Program-made: the position numbers and the translations under genes
Notes under the pieces: model-generated
What the model saw: the letters and a program-made list of their open reading frames with translations, nothing else
What the model was told of the DNA's origin: nothing
Databases searched by the model: none
Shown here: piece after piece, positions 19,462 through 29,048 of the stretch
Layout of the letters: every line of letters starts with the position of its first letter
Position numbering within the stretch: the stretch's first letter is position 1
Origin: Stramenopiles sp. TOSAG23-3
Lineage: Eukaryota > Sar
DNA: 42,444 nt
Reading direction: 5' to 3'
NCBI GenBank assembly: GCA_900128585.1
Contig: LT642176.1
Span: 1 to 42,444, forward strand

Positions 19462-19800
19462 ATGCCTCCTAAGTTTGACTTTGGCAGCGTGAAACTCAAG
19501 AAAGTTGAAACGCAAGAATCTTCTGGCGCAGCCCAGAAGACAGACATTAGTATTTACGCGGAAATCTACGAGGAGTGCAATGGTGATTTCGATTTGATTG
19601 CATCCAAGCTCTCGAAAGGGAAAGAGCCTGTGCGTTGGAAACAAGGCATCGGCAGCCATAGCGCCACCGACGGGGAGGACTTTGCAAAGAAAATTTTAGC
19701 GGGAAGCCTTTTGGCAAGCGAGCGTGAGGGCGGGGACCGGGCGGGCATCATGACAGAGGGGACGAAGACTAGCGACGCAGGCGGGAAAAGCCACAAGTGA
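19462..19800 (+). CDS. Small acidic protein with an N-terminal WH2-like motif
   Basis: 112 residues from ATG 19462 (context gacagaaATGCC). The N-terminus MPPKFDFGSVKLKKVETQE contains an LKKVE signature similar to the actin-binding LKKT/V core of WH2/thymosin motifs. The preceding amphipathic helix is short, so this is a suggestion only. The centre is helical (YAEIYEECNGDFDLIASKL), and the C-terminal third is Gly/Thr/Ser-rich and probably disordered. No other domain. It converges on the PAP2 gene, and copy A of the short dispersed element lies about 90 bases after its stop. Confidence 0.6.
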   Translation: MPPKFDFGSVKLKKVETQESSGAAQKTDISIYAEIYEECNGDFDLIASKLSKGKEPVRWKQGIGSHSATDGEDFAKKILAGSLLASEREGGDRAGIMTEGTKTSDAGGKSHK

Positions 19801-19874
19801 TTAGCTCCTTTAAGCCAACAAATAGCAAACATTGTTTTGTAAATTTCCCAGCAAAGGGGATAAATCAAATTGAT

Positions 19875-19935
19875 AAAAGGAGTAAATTTAATTACTTAAA
19901 TAACAGCCAATTTTCTTGTTTTTAAAAGGAGTAAA
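19875..19935. mobile_element. Short dispersed element, copy A, with 12-bp flanking direct repeats
   Basis: The 37-base body 19887-19923 starts tttaattact, contains aaataacagccaattttctt and ends gttttt. It is flanked on both sides by exactly aaaaggagtaaa (19875-19886 and 19924-19935), which looks like a target-site duplication. Cores of copies B (23071-23135) and C (30557-30606) are nearly identical. No coding capacity. Confidence 0.55.
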
Positions 19936-20113
19936 CATTCAAAAAAAATAAACTTAATTCGTATGATACTTATTTGATTAGGTTTCTTTAAAAAATGTTA
20001 CCGCGTAATACACGGGTTGCTGGTGATACTTGCTACTACTACTCTCGTTCATTCGTAAACTTTTAAAGTTAGAAAGTGTTGTGGTGAATTGGCATTTACT
20101 CAATCTACTGTGT

Positions 20114-20827
20114 TCATTTTGATTTCTTTTCCTTCTCCGTGGTGGAGCACAGAAAATAGTAAAGTTGGAAACATACCGTTGTGACAAAATATCCGGTCCT
20201 TAAATAGTACCCCAACGCATCCTCAGCAAGCATCCAGTTCAACACGTACCTTTGCAAAACATCCCCCATTAACAAGCTTACAAAAATGTCATACGGGTAG
20301 TGCAGTCCTCTGTATATTCTCGAGATCGCAATCATTCCCAAGAGCGACACGTACAGAAACAGCGGCAGTCCCCAGTACCGAAATATTAAACCATAAATTA
20401 ATGAAACACTCATCATACTCTGTGACGGAAAAGAGTACGAGTTTTTCTTTTTTTTGTCCGCTTGCACGGCCTCAAAAGTTTCGAAGGGCCGTGGGATTCT
20501 TAATACGATTTTAATCGAGTGAAGGGCTAGCCTAGAGACACAGAGCAAACAAAAAATCGCAACGCCTAGACGTGCGCCGCTAATAAGGTGGCGAAGCACC
20601 ACCGCACTTGTCAAGGGCTTTCCTACCGCCACGGTGCCGCTGTACACTGCCTTTAATATCGTCACGGCAGAAAAAATGAATGAAGCCCGGTACAATTGCG
20701 TTTCATTTGTAATAAATTTCGTATAGTACACGTGATATTTTCGTTCCAACGGATGGCCAACAACGCGTTGCAAAGACACGATAGCCGCTGCTTGGACAGA
20801 CAGAAACCAACGAAACGCCGCAGACAT
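20114..20827 (-). CDS. PAP2-superfamily lipid phosphatase (sphingosine-phosphate/dolichyl-PP type), altered motif 2
   Basis: 237 residues from ATG 20827; the longer frame needs GTG. PAP2 membrane enzymes hydrolyse lipid phosphates or pyrophosphates, commonly in the ER. Motif C1 KX6RP is present as KIVLRIPRP near residue 115-123. C3 SRX5HX3D is present as SRIYRGLHYPYD near 175-186, including the catalytic His. Motif C2, normally PSGH or PSTH, reads FPSQSMMS, so the conserved histidine is replaced by serine. Several TM helices surround these motifs, and the tail (EKEKKSK) is lysine-rich and could be a KKxx-like ER signal. Catalysis is therefore uncertain; the fold assignment is not. Confidence 0.8.
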   Translation of the reverse strand: MSAAFRWFLSVQAAAIVSLQRVVGHPLERKYHVYYTKFITNETQLYRASFIFSAVTILKAVYSGTVAVGKPLTSAVVLRHLISGARLGVAIFCLLCVSRLALHSIKIVLRIPRPFETFEAVQADKKKKNSYSFPSQSMMSVSLIYGLIFRYWGLPLFLYVSLLGMIAISRIYRGLHYPYDIFVSLLMGDVLQRYVLNWMLAEDALGYYLRTGYFVTTVCFQLYYFLCSTTEKEKKSK

Positions 20828-21144
20828 CGCAAGCCGTAAACAAACAACAACCCCGCACAGATCTTCCGTGCACACCCTTGTTAAACTCGTTCAACCAGGA
20901 AGTACAATGCGTTTAAACCAACTTTCTTACAGAAGCATCTACCGTCTTCTTCGCAACCCACGTTCGGTTTTGATGCATTTAAATGGCACGAAGTATACGC
21001 ACGAACTGTGTGCTGTGCTTACAATATAAGGAGAAATATGTTGTGGTGGTGGAACGACGACCGCGTCGTGTCTTCTAATAATAATAAATAAAATTATTAA
21101 TAATAAAAAAATAATAATAATAAAAAAACAATAAAAAAACACAA

Positions 21145-21243
21145 AGAGAGAAGAAGAAGAAGAAGAAGAAGAAGAAGAAGAAGAAGAAGAAAGGAGAAGA
21201 AGAAGAAGAAGAAGAAGAAGAAGAAGAGAAGAAAGAAGAAGAA
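21145..21243. repeat. (GAA)n microsatellite
   Basis: Nearly pure GAA/AGA units on the plus strand in the divergent spacer. Confidence 0.95.
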
Positions 21244-21407
21244 AAAAAAGATAATAATATAAATAATATGAAATACAGGGAAACAGCAGTGGCAAACAAC
21301 GCAGGCAAAAATTTTGATTGTTGTTGTTGTTGTTGCTTCTTGTTGTGTTGTTTGTAGTTGTAGTACGGTTCCTGGTATTTATATGTATTTTTTTTTTAAT
21401 CTTCTTT

Positions 21408-21452
21408 CTTTTTTTCTTCTTCTCTTCTTCTTCTTCTTTCTTCTTCTTCTTG
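21408..21452. repeat. (TTC)n microsatellite
   Basis: Pyrimidine-only TTC units about 220 bases before the GH27 start. Opposite in strand to the GAA tract 165 bases upstream, so the two could pair. Confidence 0.9.
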
Positions 21453-21670
21453 AATGAATGATGTGTTGTAATTTAAAACAAGCAAGGTTCAACTTACATA
21501 CCACCACCACCACCCACCACACTTTGAGCTTCACCACTCGGACATTGTAACCAACGACGATTTTGAGGTGTTTAATAGACACATTCATGAAGAGTAAGGT
21601 TATGCTGTAAAAAAAGAAAAAACGAACAGGCTAACAATCGACACCCCAGGTCAACGATAATTTAACGAAG

Positions 21671-23044
21671 ATGTCCCAGTGGAAATGGGCATTTGCCCTA
21701 CTATGGGCGGTTTGTTTTCAACTCTGCCGCGCAAAACGCGGCACTTTTGGGAAGCTCCCTGTTATGGGGTGGAGTGGGTACAACGCATTTATGCAAAATT
21801 CGGGGCATTGCGATGCGGCTGGTGCATCTGGGTACAATGAGACTACTTTTCTTGAGACAGCAGATGCCCTTGTCAAAACAGGACTGTCAAAGTTGGGCTA
21901 TGTATACCTTAACGCGGACGACTGTTGGATAGCCGAGAACAGGACGAAAGAGGGGAAGCTGACCGCGGATACTTCCCGTTTTCCACATGGCATGACCTTT
22001 ATGGCAAACCAGCTTCATAACAGAGGGTTAAAATTGGGCCTATACGCAGCTGCGTCTGTGGAGACGTGCCGCCAATTCCCGGGGAGTCAAGGATTCGAAG
22101 AAGTGGACGCAGCCACGTTTGCGAGGTTTGGAGCAGACTTTGTTAAAATCGACAGTTGCGGGGGCGTTTTGCCGTATGGAAAAGAAACCTGGTTTTTGCA
22201 ATACAGTCGATGGTCTGCTGCGCTAACAAAATCTGGACGGGATGTTGTGCTGTCGTGCTCGTGGGGGGTGTACTTTACAATATGCGCATCAAAATATCCT
22301 GCCGACCAGTGGGAGCAACAGTGCGGAGTGATTCCTTGGCAAAACGAAACCATATCTAACATTTGCCACATGTGGAGGTATGGCAGAGATCTGCGCCCGA
22401 CCTGGGAGGTGAAACAAACGTACAACCCCGGCTCTGGCAATGGTGGGGTCGGGGATGTCATAAATTACGCATCAACAATGTTTGCCTCTACGTATCGCTC
22501 CATTACAGGCGTAGGCGCGTTTAACGATCCAGACTTTCTGGTCGTCGGATGTCCAACAGACGGGCCGTGCGAGCCGTTTTCGAAAAATTCACGACCGAGA
22601 CGCCCAGCTCTCACGGATGTAGAGCAGAGGACTCAAATGAGCATGTGGTGTATTTTGGCTGCACCGTTAATAATTGGTTCGGACATACGACATTTAAACT
22701 CGCATGCGTTAGAGACCCTTTCGAACCGGCGCGCGATAGCAATCAACCAGGACCCGTTGGTCGCCCACCCTAGGTTATTGCTGAAAGATACCGACGGGCG
22801 ACAGATTTGGGCCAGGGAGCTCGCGAACGGAGACGTCGCTGTTGTTCTTTTAAACATGGCCTCTGAGGCACAGACAATTACGTTGCAGCTTGACGATATT
22901 GCTGTAAGTGCGATTGTTAGTGCAATAGATGTATGGGATATGTCAAAAGCTCCCGTTGTATATCACAACACGCTGACATGTTCCATAAATTCGCACGACG
23001 CAAAATTTTTCCGTTTGAGCACAAACGACGTAAGAGAGATTTGA
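21671..23044 (+). CDS. Secreted/lysosomal alpha-galactosidase, glycoside hydrolase family 27
   Basis: 457 residues from ATG 21671. It removes terminal alpha-galactose (or alpha-N-acetylgalactosamine) from glycans with retention of configuration. Residues 1-21 form a signal peptide (FALLWAVCFQLCRA). Family landmarks follow: PVMGWSGYNAF near 30-40, NADDCW near 82-87, the nucleophile segment DFVKIDSCGG near 156-165 and the acid/base segment FNDPDFLVVGC near 284-294. SMWCILAAPLIIGSDIR and AINQDPL come later, then a small beta-sandwich C-terminal domain. N-glycosylation sequons (NET, NRT) support secretory routing. It converges on the riboflavin-transporter-like gene, with element copy B between them. 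Confidence 0.93.
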   Translation: MSQWKWAFALLWAVCFQLCRAKRGTFGKLPVMGWSGYNAFMQNSGHCDAAGASGYNETTFLETADALVKTGLSKLGYVYLNADDCWIAENRTKEGKLTADTSRFPHGMTFMANQLHNRGLKLGLYAAASVETCRQFPGSQGFEEVDAATFARFGADFVKIDSCGGVLPYGKETWFLQYSRWSAALTKSGRDVVLSCSWGVYFTICASKYPADQWEQQCGVIPWQNETISNICHMWRYGRDLRPTWEVKQTYNPGSGNGGVGDVINYASTMFASTYRSITGVGAFNDPDFLVVGCPTDGPCEPFSKNSRPRRPALTDVEQRTQMSMWCILAAPLIIGSDIRHLNSHALETLSNRRAIAINQDPLVAHPRLLLKDTDGRQIWARELANGDVAVVLLNMASEAQTITLQLDDIAVSAIVSAIDVWDMSKAPVVYHNTLTCSINSHDAKFFRLSTNDVREI

Positions 23045-23063
23045 GATTGAAAATAAGTTTTTA

Positions 23064-23142
23064 AACAATATTTTAGTTAACGCACACACACACATTTAAT
23101 TTTACTCTCTAAATAACAGCCAATTTTTTGTTTTTAACAATA
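23064..23142. mobile_element. Short dispersed element, copy B, with 7-bp flanking direct repeats
   Basis: Body 23071-23135 begins ttttagttaa, contains a CA run, then aaataacagccaatttttt and ends gttttt. The heptamer aacaata flanks it at 23064-23070 and 23136-23142. Same core and same right end as copies A and C, but a different flanking repeat. Confidence 0.5.
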
Positions 23143-23185
23143 ACATATGATACATGAAGGAAGCAAATATATTATGATGGTGCGA

Positions 23186-24400
23186 TTAGCACTGGTGAAA
23201 GATTTGCTTTGACACCAAAGCTGCCGTTGTAAACGTGCCTGTAAACGCGCCGATTTGGCCAACGATAATGACCAATTGAAGTGCCTTCTCTTTGATCCTT
23301 TGGTCCCTGATGGTCCGCCCAGGGACTAAGAATACCAGCGTTTCAATGTATCCATTGAGCAACCCAAACAAAAATGCGCCAGCGTAGGAAGATATTCGCT
23401 GAGACAAAGTGTTTTTCTGCAAAGATACCCCTTGAAAAAATGACATTCCGAGCACAATCCCCATTCCCGCAGCCAGGAGTGGAAGCAGCCTGTCCGTTCG
23501 ATTGAAAAATGTGCTTGCCCATCTTCCAAGCACATTCGCGATTGTATTTGCTTCTTGCAGCCAAAAAGTAGGTGTATTCCCGCATAACAAGTACGGCACT
23601 ATCCCTGGAACGTACGCGTAATTGAACAGGCAATTAAAAAATTGTACCGCGACTGGCATCTTTGCTGCTTTCAACGCGTTCAACCACCCCTCCAAGTTGC
23701 CCTTCTCGGTCTCCCGATCCGCCTCGCCTTCTTGGATCCCCCTTTCCAGCAACGGCGCTGACTTGACAACTTTCTCATTCCGCTCACGGTCAAGGATATG
23801 GAAAAATACCGCGCTAACAATCGTTATGGTGGTCATGCTAAGCATAAATACGAACGGAGAAAATGTTTGCTTTTCCGCCCCTGCGCCTTGGACCAACCCA
23901 ATAACGCCAGCGATAACCCCAGAACTTGCGGTCCCAGTCGACACTGCCGACGTAGCTCCTGGTGGGAACTCAGAGACCCAGGGGTATATAACGGTGAGGC
24001 CGATAATTCCCACCAGACCTCCAGTAAACGTAGTGGACAGCAACACAACGGAAACACCTCCAACTGTAACGTCCCAAGCAAAACACAAGATCATGCAACT
24101 TACAAAGCAAAGCCCGAGCAAGGCCCAAATAGTGTAGGACAAGGACAACCACCGGCTGTTTTTGTAGCGGTCGCGAAGCCAGACGTACAACAAACCAACA
24201 TTAGCAATCTGGGTTATGGCACCGGCCTGAGACGACAGCTCTTTCCCCTCTGGCAATATCTTGTTAAAGACCGCCAGTTCTACAAAAATCCCATTCACAA
24301 GAAGCCAAGGGAACATTCCAACCGAGAAGAACATAAGCCATCGCGCGGCGCCAACGTCGTCACTCGGCCGGGGAAGCAACGCAGAGTTTTCTTCCGACAT
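23186..24400 (-). CDS. SLC52-like riboflavin transporter
   Basis: 404 residues from ATG 24400. A multi-pass membrane carrier with about ten to eleven hydrophobic helices. The second helix region LLVNGIFVELAVFNKILPEG, followed by ITQIANVGLLYVWL, matches the hallmark of the riboflavin transporter (RFVT/SLC52) family, where animal members read FVELPVFVNxLPEGW. The central loop is acidic and charged (ERGIQEGEADRETEKGN). Uptake of riboflavin across the plasma membrane is the known family role; substrate here is inferred by family only. The divergent partner is KIN17. Confidence 0.8.
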   Translation of the reverse strand: MSEENSALLPRPSDDVGAARWLMFFSVGMFPWLLVNGIFVELAVFNKILPEGKELSSQAGAITQIANVGLLYVWLRDRYKNSRWLSLSYTIWALLGLCFVSCMILCFAWDVTVGGVSVVLLSTTFTGGLVGIIGLTVIYPWVSEFPPGATSAVSTGTASSGVIAGVIGLVQGAGAEKQTFSPFVFMLSMTTITIVSAVFFHILDRERNEKVVKSAPLLERGIQEGEADRETEKGNLEGWLNALKAAKMPVAVQFFNCLFNYAYVPGIVPYLLCGNTPTFWLQEANTIANVLGRWASTFFNRTDRLLPLLAAGMGIVLGMSFFQGVSLQKNTLSQRISSYAGAFLFGLLNGYIETLVFLVPGRTIRDQRIKEKALQLVIIVGQIGAFTGTFTTAALVSKQIFHQC

Positions 24401-24573
24401 CTCTCTCTCAACCCCGATGTTTAGTATCGCAACCCTCGAATCCTACAACGTCCTACTATAGTTCGTGTTCCTCAAAAAACTGTCATCATACTTTCGCATT
24501 TTATTAAAGAACATGAGCGAACCGAACCGTCTGAACATGTTCACTTTTGTAAGCTGAAGAAATTAAAAAGTAA

Positions 24574-24746
24574 TAAAAAAGAAGAAGAAGAAAAGAAGAA
24601 AACAACGAAGAAAGAAGAAGAAAGAAGAAGAAGAAGAAAAAAAAAAGAAGAAAAGAAGAAAAAAAAAAGAAGAAAAGAAAGAGAAGAAGAAAGAAGAAGA
24701 AAAAAAAAGAAGAAGAAGAGGAGGAAGAAGAAAGAAGAAGAAGAAG
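24574..24746. repeat. (GAA)n/(A)n microsatellite
   Basis: About 170 bases of purine-only plus strand, GAA units interrupted by short A runs. Confidence 0.95.
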
Positions 24747-24799
24747 ACACCAACAACAACCACAACTTGAATAAAATACTATTAGTCGTTCTATATTAA

Positions 24800-25012
24800 T
24801 AATACCGGTACGGTTGGAAGTAGGAACCTGGTACCTGGTATACTATCTATACATTTTAATAAGTATACAATAAGGAACCCGACCACCACCACCGCAAGGA
24901 AGGTAGTACCGTACCAAGATTATTGTAGTTGTAATAGATATTTAGTATTAAAGTCCAGGTGTTCCCATAGTAAGTACGGTACCTGTATTATATTATACCT
25001 GTACTTGGGAGT
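24800..25012. repeat. GGTACC/TACCGG-rich block, partner of 37556-37612
   Basis: Holds taccggtacggt (24803-24814), cctggtacctggta (about 24827-24840) and acggtacctgtattata (24976-24992). It lies in the divergent spacer between the SLC52-like gene and KIN17. Confidence 0.65.
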
Positions 25013-25321
25013 AGAGAGAAGAGAGAGTAGAGAGTTTCTTCATCATCGGATCATCATCATCATCGGGCGGCGGTATTATTAATTATTAATTAGGTATATA
25101 TCTCACTATTATTAAAGCTTTTTTTTTTTCATCAAGGGATATTTTGAATTAATATATATAATTTATATAATTGAATATTTGTGTTAGTCGTCATTTATTT
25201 AAAAGACAAAATAATTTTGTATTTGAAGGGCGAGGATGATATTGATTACAGCAGGCGAAATTGCAGCGAACGAAATAGAACGGGCGAAGGAAGTGCAGTT
25301 TTGTAACGCCAACCGCCGAGG

Positions 25322-26494
25322 ATGGACGCGAAAGCCGCGGGTAAGCGCACGAAGTCTCGGGGCCTTGGCCGTTTGAAATTTTTCTGCCAAATGTGCCAGA
25401 AGCAATGCCGGGATGATAACGGGTTTAAATGTCACACGCTCTCCGAAGGCCACCTTAGACAAATGGAACTTTTTCGGCAGAACCCTGGGAAAATGATGGA
25501 CGAATTCAGTAACAATTTTGAGCGAGGTTTTGTGAAGCTTCTTAGCATGCGTTGGAGGTCGAAGACTGCGAACGCGAACCAAGTATACAACGAATTTATC
25601 AAAGACAAAGAGCACGTCCACATGAACAGCACTAAATGGGAATCCCTGACAACATTTGCTCGCTACCTAGGCCAAACTGGCAAAGCTACTGTGATAGAGA
25701 ACGAAAAAGGACTGCAGCTGCGGTGGATCGACCCTGAGGTAAAGGAGCGTGAGGCGGAGCAGGCTTCGAAAGAGCGGTTGAAGGCCAGGATGCAAGAGAA
25801 GAAAAAAGCCAACCTGAAGCGTAAGATGGAGATTATGCGGGAGATGGACCTAACGCAAAACGTTCCCTCGCACGTCCCGACGGCGCTACAAAATCATTTG
25901 AAACCCGTGGAAGTCGTGCGCAGTGTAAATAATTCTAGTGGTACCAACAAGCGACGCAAATCTGCACAAGGATCGATTGGCTCTGTCCTTTTGCAAGCGG
26001 AAGACCGAGTCTTGGAACCTTCGGTCGACGCGGAGAAGAAGCCGGCACCTGGGCCAACATCCCTGCTGCCAGAAGGCTCAACTGGAAGCGCAACCGCTTC
26101 TAAATCTACGCCAGGTGCCAGCAGCGTGCCGCAAAAAGAAGCCGAGGAGGCGTGGCTGGCCAAGGGAATTGTCGTTCGGATTCTGGACAAAACCATAGGC
26201 GATGGAAAGTACTACCGCAAGAAAGGGGTTGTGAAGAAGGTCGTCGATCGGTTCGGCGCAAAACTGAAGATGGACGGTGGGGAAAAGCTCGTGTTGGACC
26301 AGCAAGCCCTTGAAACCGTGATACCAAAGCCCAAAAATAAATGCAGGGTCCGTCTGTTAAAAGGTCCCATGAAAGGCATGTACGGGATCTTGGTAGACCT
26401 TGATATTTCCAACTTCAAAGGGGTAGTTGCCTTGGAACAGGGGATGACGGTGAAGCTGGAATACGACGCTTTTTCGAAGTGCCCTGCGCCGTGA
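25322..26494 (+). CDS. KIN: KIN17 DNA/RNA-binding protein
   Basis: 390 residues from ATG 25322, matching the usual length of human KIN17 (~393). KIN17 is a nuclear protein bound to chromatin and to pre-mRNA/replication complexes. A C2H2 zinc finger sits at about residues 28-52 (FFCQMCQKQCRDDNGFKCH). The conserved winged-helix region follows (MRWRSKTANANQVYNEFIKD, WESLTTFARYLGQTGK), then a charged coiled coil (EREAEQASKERLKARMQEKK) and a low-complexity linker. Two C-terminal SH3-like/KOW modules close the protein: GIVVRILDKTIGDGKYYRKK and CRVRLLKGPMKGMYGILVDL. All canonical parts are intact. It converges on RPL26. Confidence 0.96.
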   Translation: MDAKAAGKRTKSRGLGRLKFFCQMCQKQCRDDNGFKCHTLSEGHLRQMELFRQNPGKMMDEFSNNFERGFVKLLSMRWRSKTANANQVYNEFIKDKEHVHMNSTKWESLTTFARYLGQTGKATVIENEKGLQLRWIDPEVKEREAEQASKERLKARMQEKKKANLKRKMEIMREMDLTQNVPSHVPTALQNHLKPVEVVRSVNNSSGTNKRRKSAQGSIGSVLLQAEDRVLEPSVDAEKKPAPGPTSLLPEGSTGSATASKSTPGASSVPQKEAEEAWLAKGIVVRILDKTIGDGKYYRKKGVVKKVVDRFGAKLKMDGGEKLVLDQQALETVIPKPKNKCRVRLLKGPMKGMYGILVDLDISNFKGVVALEQGMTVKLEYDAFSKCPAP

Positions 26495-26791
26495 CGCGCG
26501 AAAGGGTTTTGCGTGGCGCGCAGAAGAGGTGTTTCCGAAGGGTAAAAAAAAAACAAATTAAAATACGTTAAATGTCGCTTTGTTTTCCACTGTTCTTCTA
26601 AGACCTAGATTTTCTTATTACTTCTTCGTGCCGTTCTATTTGTCGGTGGATTGCGCGTGCTTTGTTCCCTGTTGCTATTGTACAAGGGGTATCATGCATA
26701 TAGCAAGGTAGTATCATAATATGTGTTAGAATACCAGGGGCTTGTCTTCGAAACAACAACTCGGTTAATATAATATTTGGTATAATATAAC
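26495..26791. other. Convergent spacer KIN17 / RPL26
   Basis: 297 bases. A ten-base A run near 26545 follows the KIN17 stop. No gene and no GAA tract. Confidence 0.4.
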
Positions 26792-27235
26792 TTATTCATC
26801 AACGCCGTCAAGGTCACCATCGACATCGGATTGCTTGATTTTTCCTTTGTTGGCGGTGTTTTCGCGGTTTTTGCGTTCCAAGATAGCACGACGGGATTTG
26901 TCAAGCTTCAGTTTGGTGATTTGGACGTTGGAAGGGTGGATACCGACCTGAACGATGGCGCCGTTCTTCTTTTCCAAGGTTACTCGCTCGATGTGGATAC
27001 AGTATTTCCTGCGGTATACACTAATTACTTTTCCTTCTTGGTTCTTGTACTTGAAACCACGTACAACTTGTACTTCGTCGTCCTTGCGAATTGGCATGGA
27101 TCGTACGTTGTATTTCTGGCGAAGTTCGGCAGAAAGTGGGGCCGACATTCGGATACGACGTTCGGTAGAGGAAGCGCCGAAGTGAGCCTTGCGGCTCTTT
27201 CTGCGGGAGGATGATACAGTGCTCTTGAACTTCAT
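26792..27235 (-). CDS. RPL26: Cytosolic large-subunit ribosomal protein uL24 (RPL26)
   Basis: 147 residues from ATG 27235. It binds 23S-like rRNA near the polypeptide exit of the 60S subunit. Standard landmarks are present: [20 protein letters not shown], the [19 protein letters not shown] motif, [13 protein letters not shown], and [20 protein letters not shown]. The C-terminal ~15 residues are acidic ([11 protein letters not shown]), more so than usual. No intron interrupts it, notable because ribosomal protein genes usually keep introns longest in intron-poor genomes. Confidence 0.97.
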   Translation of the reverse strand: MKFKSTVSSSRRKSRKAHFGASSTERRIRMSAPLSAELRQKYNVRSMPIRKDDEVQVVRGFKYKNQEGKVISVYRRKYCIHIERVTLEKKNGAIVQVGIHPSNVQITKLKLDKSRRAILERKNRENTANKGKIKQSDVDGDLDGVDE

Positions 27236-29048
27236 TTTGTTTTATATTAGATGTTTTCTTAAATAAATTCTGTTTGCTAATTAATACCTGAGAACAAACT
27301 GTCACAACTTTTCGCTCCAACCACTACCTTTTACGTTCCGTTTCATCTCCTTCGTTCAGACAGGTCATCTTAGACAAGCCATTTCCTTTTGGTGTTTGGT
27401 TGTTAACTCGTCTCTGCTCGCTGATTTTTTTGAGGTGGGAGGATGGATGTTTTTAAAACAGGTAAATACAAGGGGGAATAAATACAATGTTGCCGCAATA
27501 CAAATCGATTCCTTTATACTTTAAGGATATATATATATATTATAAAATACTATGTTGTTTAAAACATATATTGTAATAAGTAGTATTATAAAACGAATTA
27601 GTTATATACACCTTAATAAATAAAGATTTTGTTCCAATTGTTGTATTGTGTAAATCACGTTATAAATGACTGGCCGTCGCTCGATTTGGCTGCTATTTCG
27701 CTTTAGAGTTTTTTCTTAACAAATAGCTGATTTTCTCCTGTATTGTACCCCTTAGAGATCAAAAAGAACAGGAATTGTTCTTATAAGTACGAATAATTCT
27801 ATCTACATTTTAAATTCAAACTATCAAAATTTAACATAATTTTTAGTTTTAGTTTTAGTTTTAGTGAAGTGAAGGAATGGGTGGAGTGGGAGAAAGTATT
27901 TTAATCCATTCTACCACTTTTAAATTAGAAAGAAGAAGAAGAAGAAGAAAGGAGAAGAAGAAGAAGAAGAAGAAGAAAGAAGAAGAAGAAAGAAGAAGAA
28001 AGAAGAAGAAGAAGAAGAAGAAAGAAGAAGAAGAAAGAAGAAGAAAGAAGAAGAAAGAAGAAGTAGAAAGAAGAAGAAGAAGAAAAAGAAGAAGAAAGAA
28101 GAAGAAGAAGAAGAAGAAGAAGAAGAAAAAGAAGAAAAAGAAGAAGAAGAAGAAGAAGAAAGAAGAAGTAGAAAGAAGAAGAAGAAGAAAAAGAAGAAAA
28201 GAGCTGACGACTGATTGAGTGAGTTCGTGAGTCGAATTTTATTATTATAGAAGAAGAATCTATATAATTAATACATTAATACAACAATTTATACTTAAAT
28301 TTATATTTTATTTAATATTGTACATTATAACTTATTAGAATTCGTATAGCCAAAGATATACGTAGTACAGACAATAGGACACACTAGTCTAATATATAGA
28401 CTATATACAAACAATGCCAAGCCCTTGAATTTTAGGAAGGAATGTATTTGAATTAAATTGGTTATTACTTTACTACCAGTATTATTGTTATGTAGATCAT
28501 TTCTCGAGTGGAGCATTGATTCATCCTTGATAGAATATACAGTACTAACAATGAATCACCATTATAGTCCAAACAATAAAACTAAATATAATGTAATAAT
28601 GGACTGTCTATTTTTAATATCAAACATATATATATAAATACCTTAATTTATACTCCAAGTCTGTCCCCCCCCCCCTTTTCCATTTTCTATTTATCCGTAC
28701 AACCCATTTTCTCCTCATTTGTTAGATAGAGTTTACATAAATAATGTAATCGATATGTTGTACTCCAATTAAATTTCTAATTATTGAATGTATATAAATT
28801 AGGTATATTTATGTATAATTAATTATAATATTATGAAATACTTCTTCAAGAAAAAATTAAAAAAAAATATAATAATAATATCCAAGCTTTCTTTTTCGTT
28901 CTCTTCCTTCCTATTTCCCCTTCTTATAATTATTATTATTATAATATATGTAGTACCAACAAGGTCTTCTTAAATAATTTCTTCCTTTCTGCTTTCTGGC
29001 TTGTAACGTACTCCATTTCAAAGCATTCAAGAGATGGGTGGGAAAACG
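27236..29048. other. Large AT-rich spacer upstream of RPL26 with long GAA tract
   Basis: About 1.8 kb. It contains the RPL26 promoter side, (TTTTAG)4 at about 27841-27864, a ~270-base GAA tract (27928-28200), an 11-base C run (28665-28675) and ATT/TA-rich DNA. The 113-residue Glu/Arg/Lys ORF through the GAA tract is repeat translation. No gene seen. Confidence 0.6.
27928..28200. repeat. Long (GAA)n microsatellite
   Basis: About 270 bases, purine-only on the plus strand apart from two TAGAAA interruptions (AAGTAGAAAG). The segment gaagtagaaagaagaagaagaag occurs twice (about 28060 and 28165), showing internal duplication. Confidence 0.95.

Larger units (their letters stand above)
20828..21670. 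other. Divergent spacer PAP2 / GH27 with GAA and TTC tracts
   Basis: Shared 5' region. An AAT run followed by a ~95-base (GAA)n tract lies at 21145-21243, a TTG run at 21317-21333, and a TTC run at 21408-21452. Ser/Phe-rich ORFs on the minus strand are repeat translations. Confidence 0.7.
24401..25321. other. Divergent spacer SLC52-like / KIN17
   Basis: Shared 5' region with a GAA tract (24574-24746) and a GGTACC/TACCGG-rich stretch (24800-25010) whose sequence recurs near 37.56 kb. A purine run at 25015-25035 and an AT-rich end follow. Ser/Phe-rich minus-strand ORFs are GAA-tract translations. Confidence 0.7.

Noticed and set aside
27661-27750. Possible fifth copy of the dispersed element (aaatagctgattttctcctgt)
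   Set aside because: Too many mismatches and no flanking direct repeat.
27877-28218. 113-residue Glu/Arg/Lys ORF
   Set aside because: It is a translation of the (GAA)n tract; equally long Ser/Phe or Glu/Lys frames occur over every such tract (10102-10411, 20939-21308, 21379-21588, 24541-24765).
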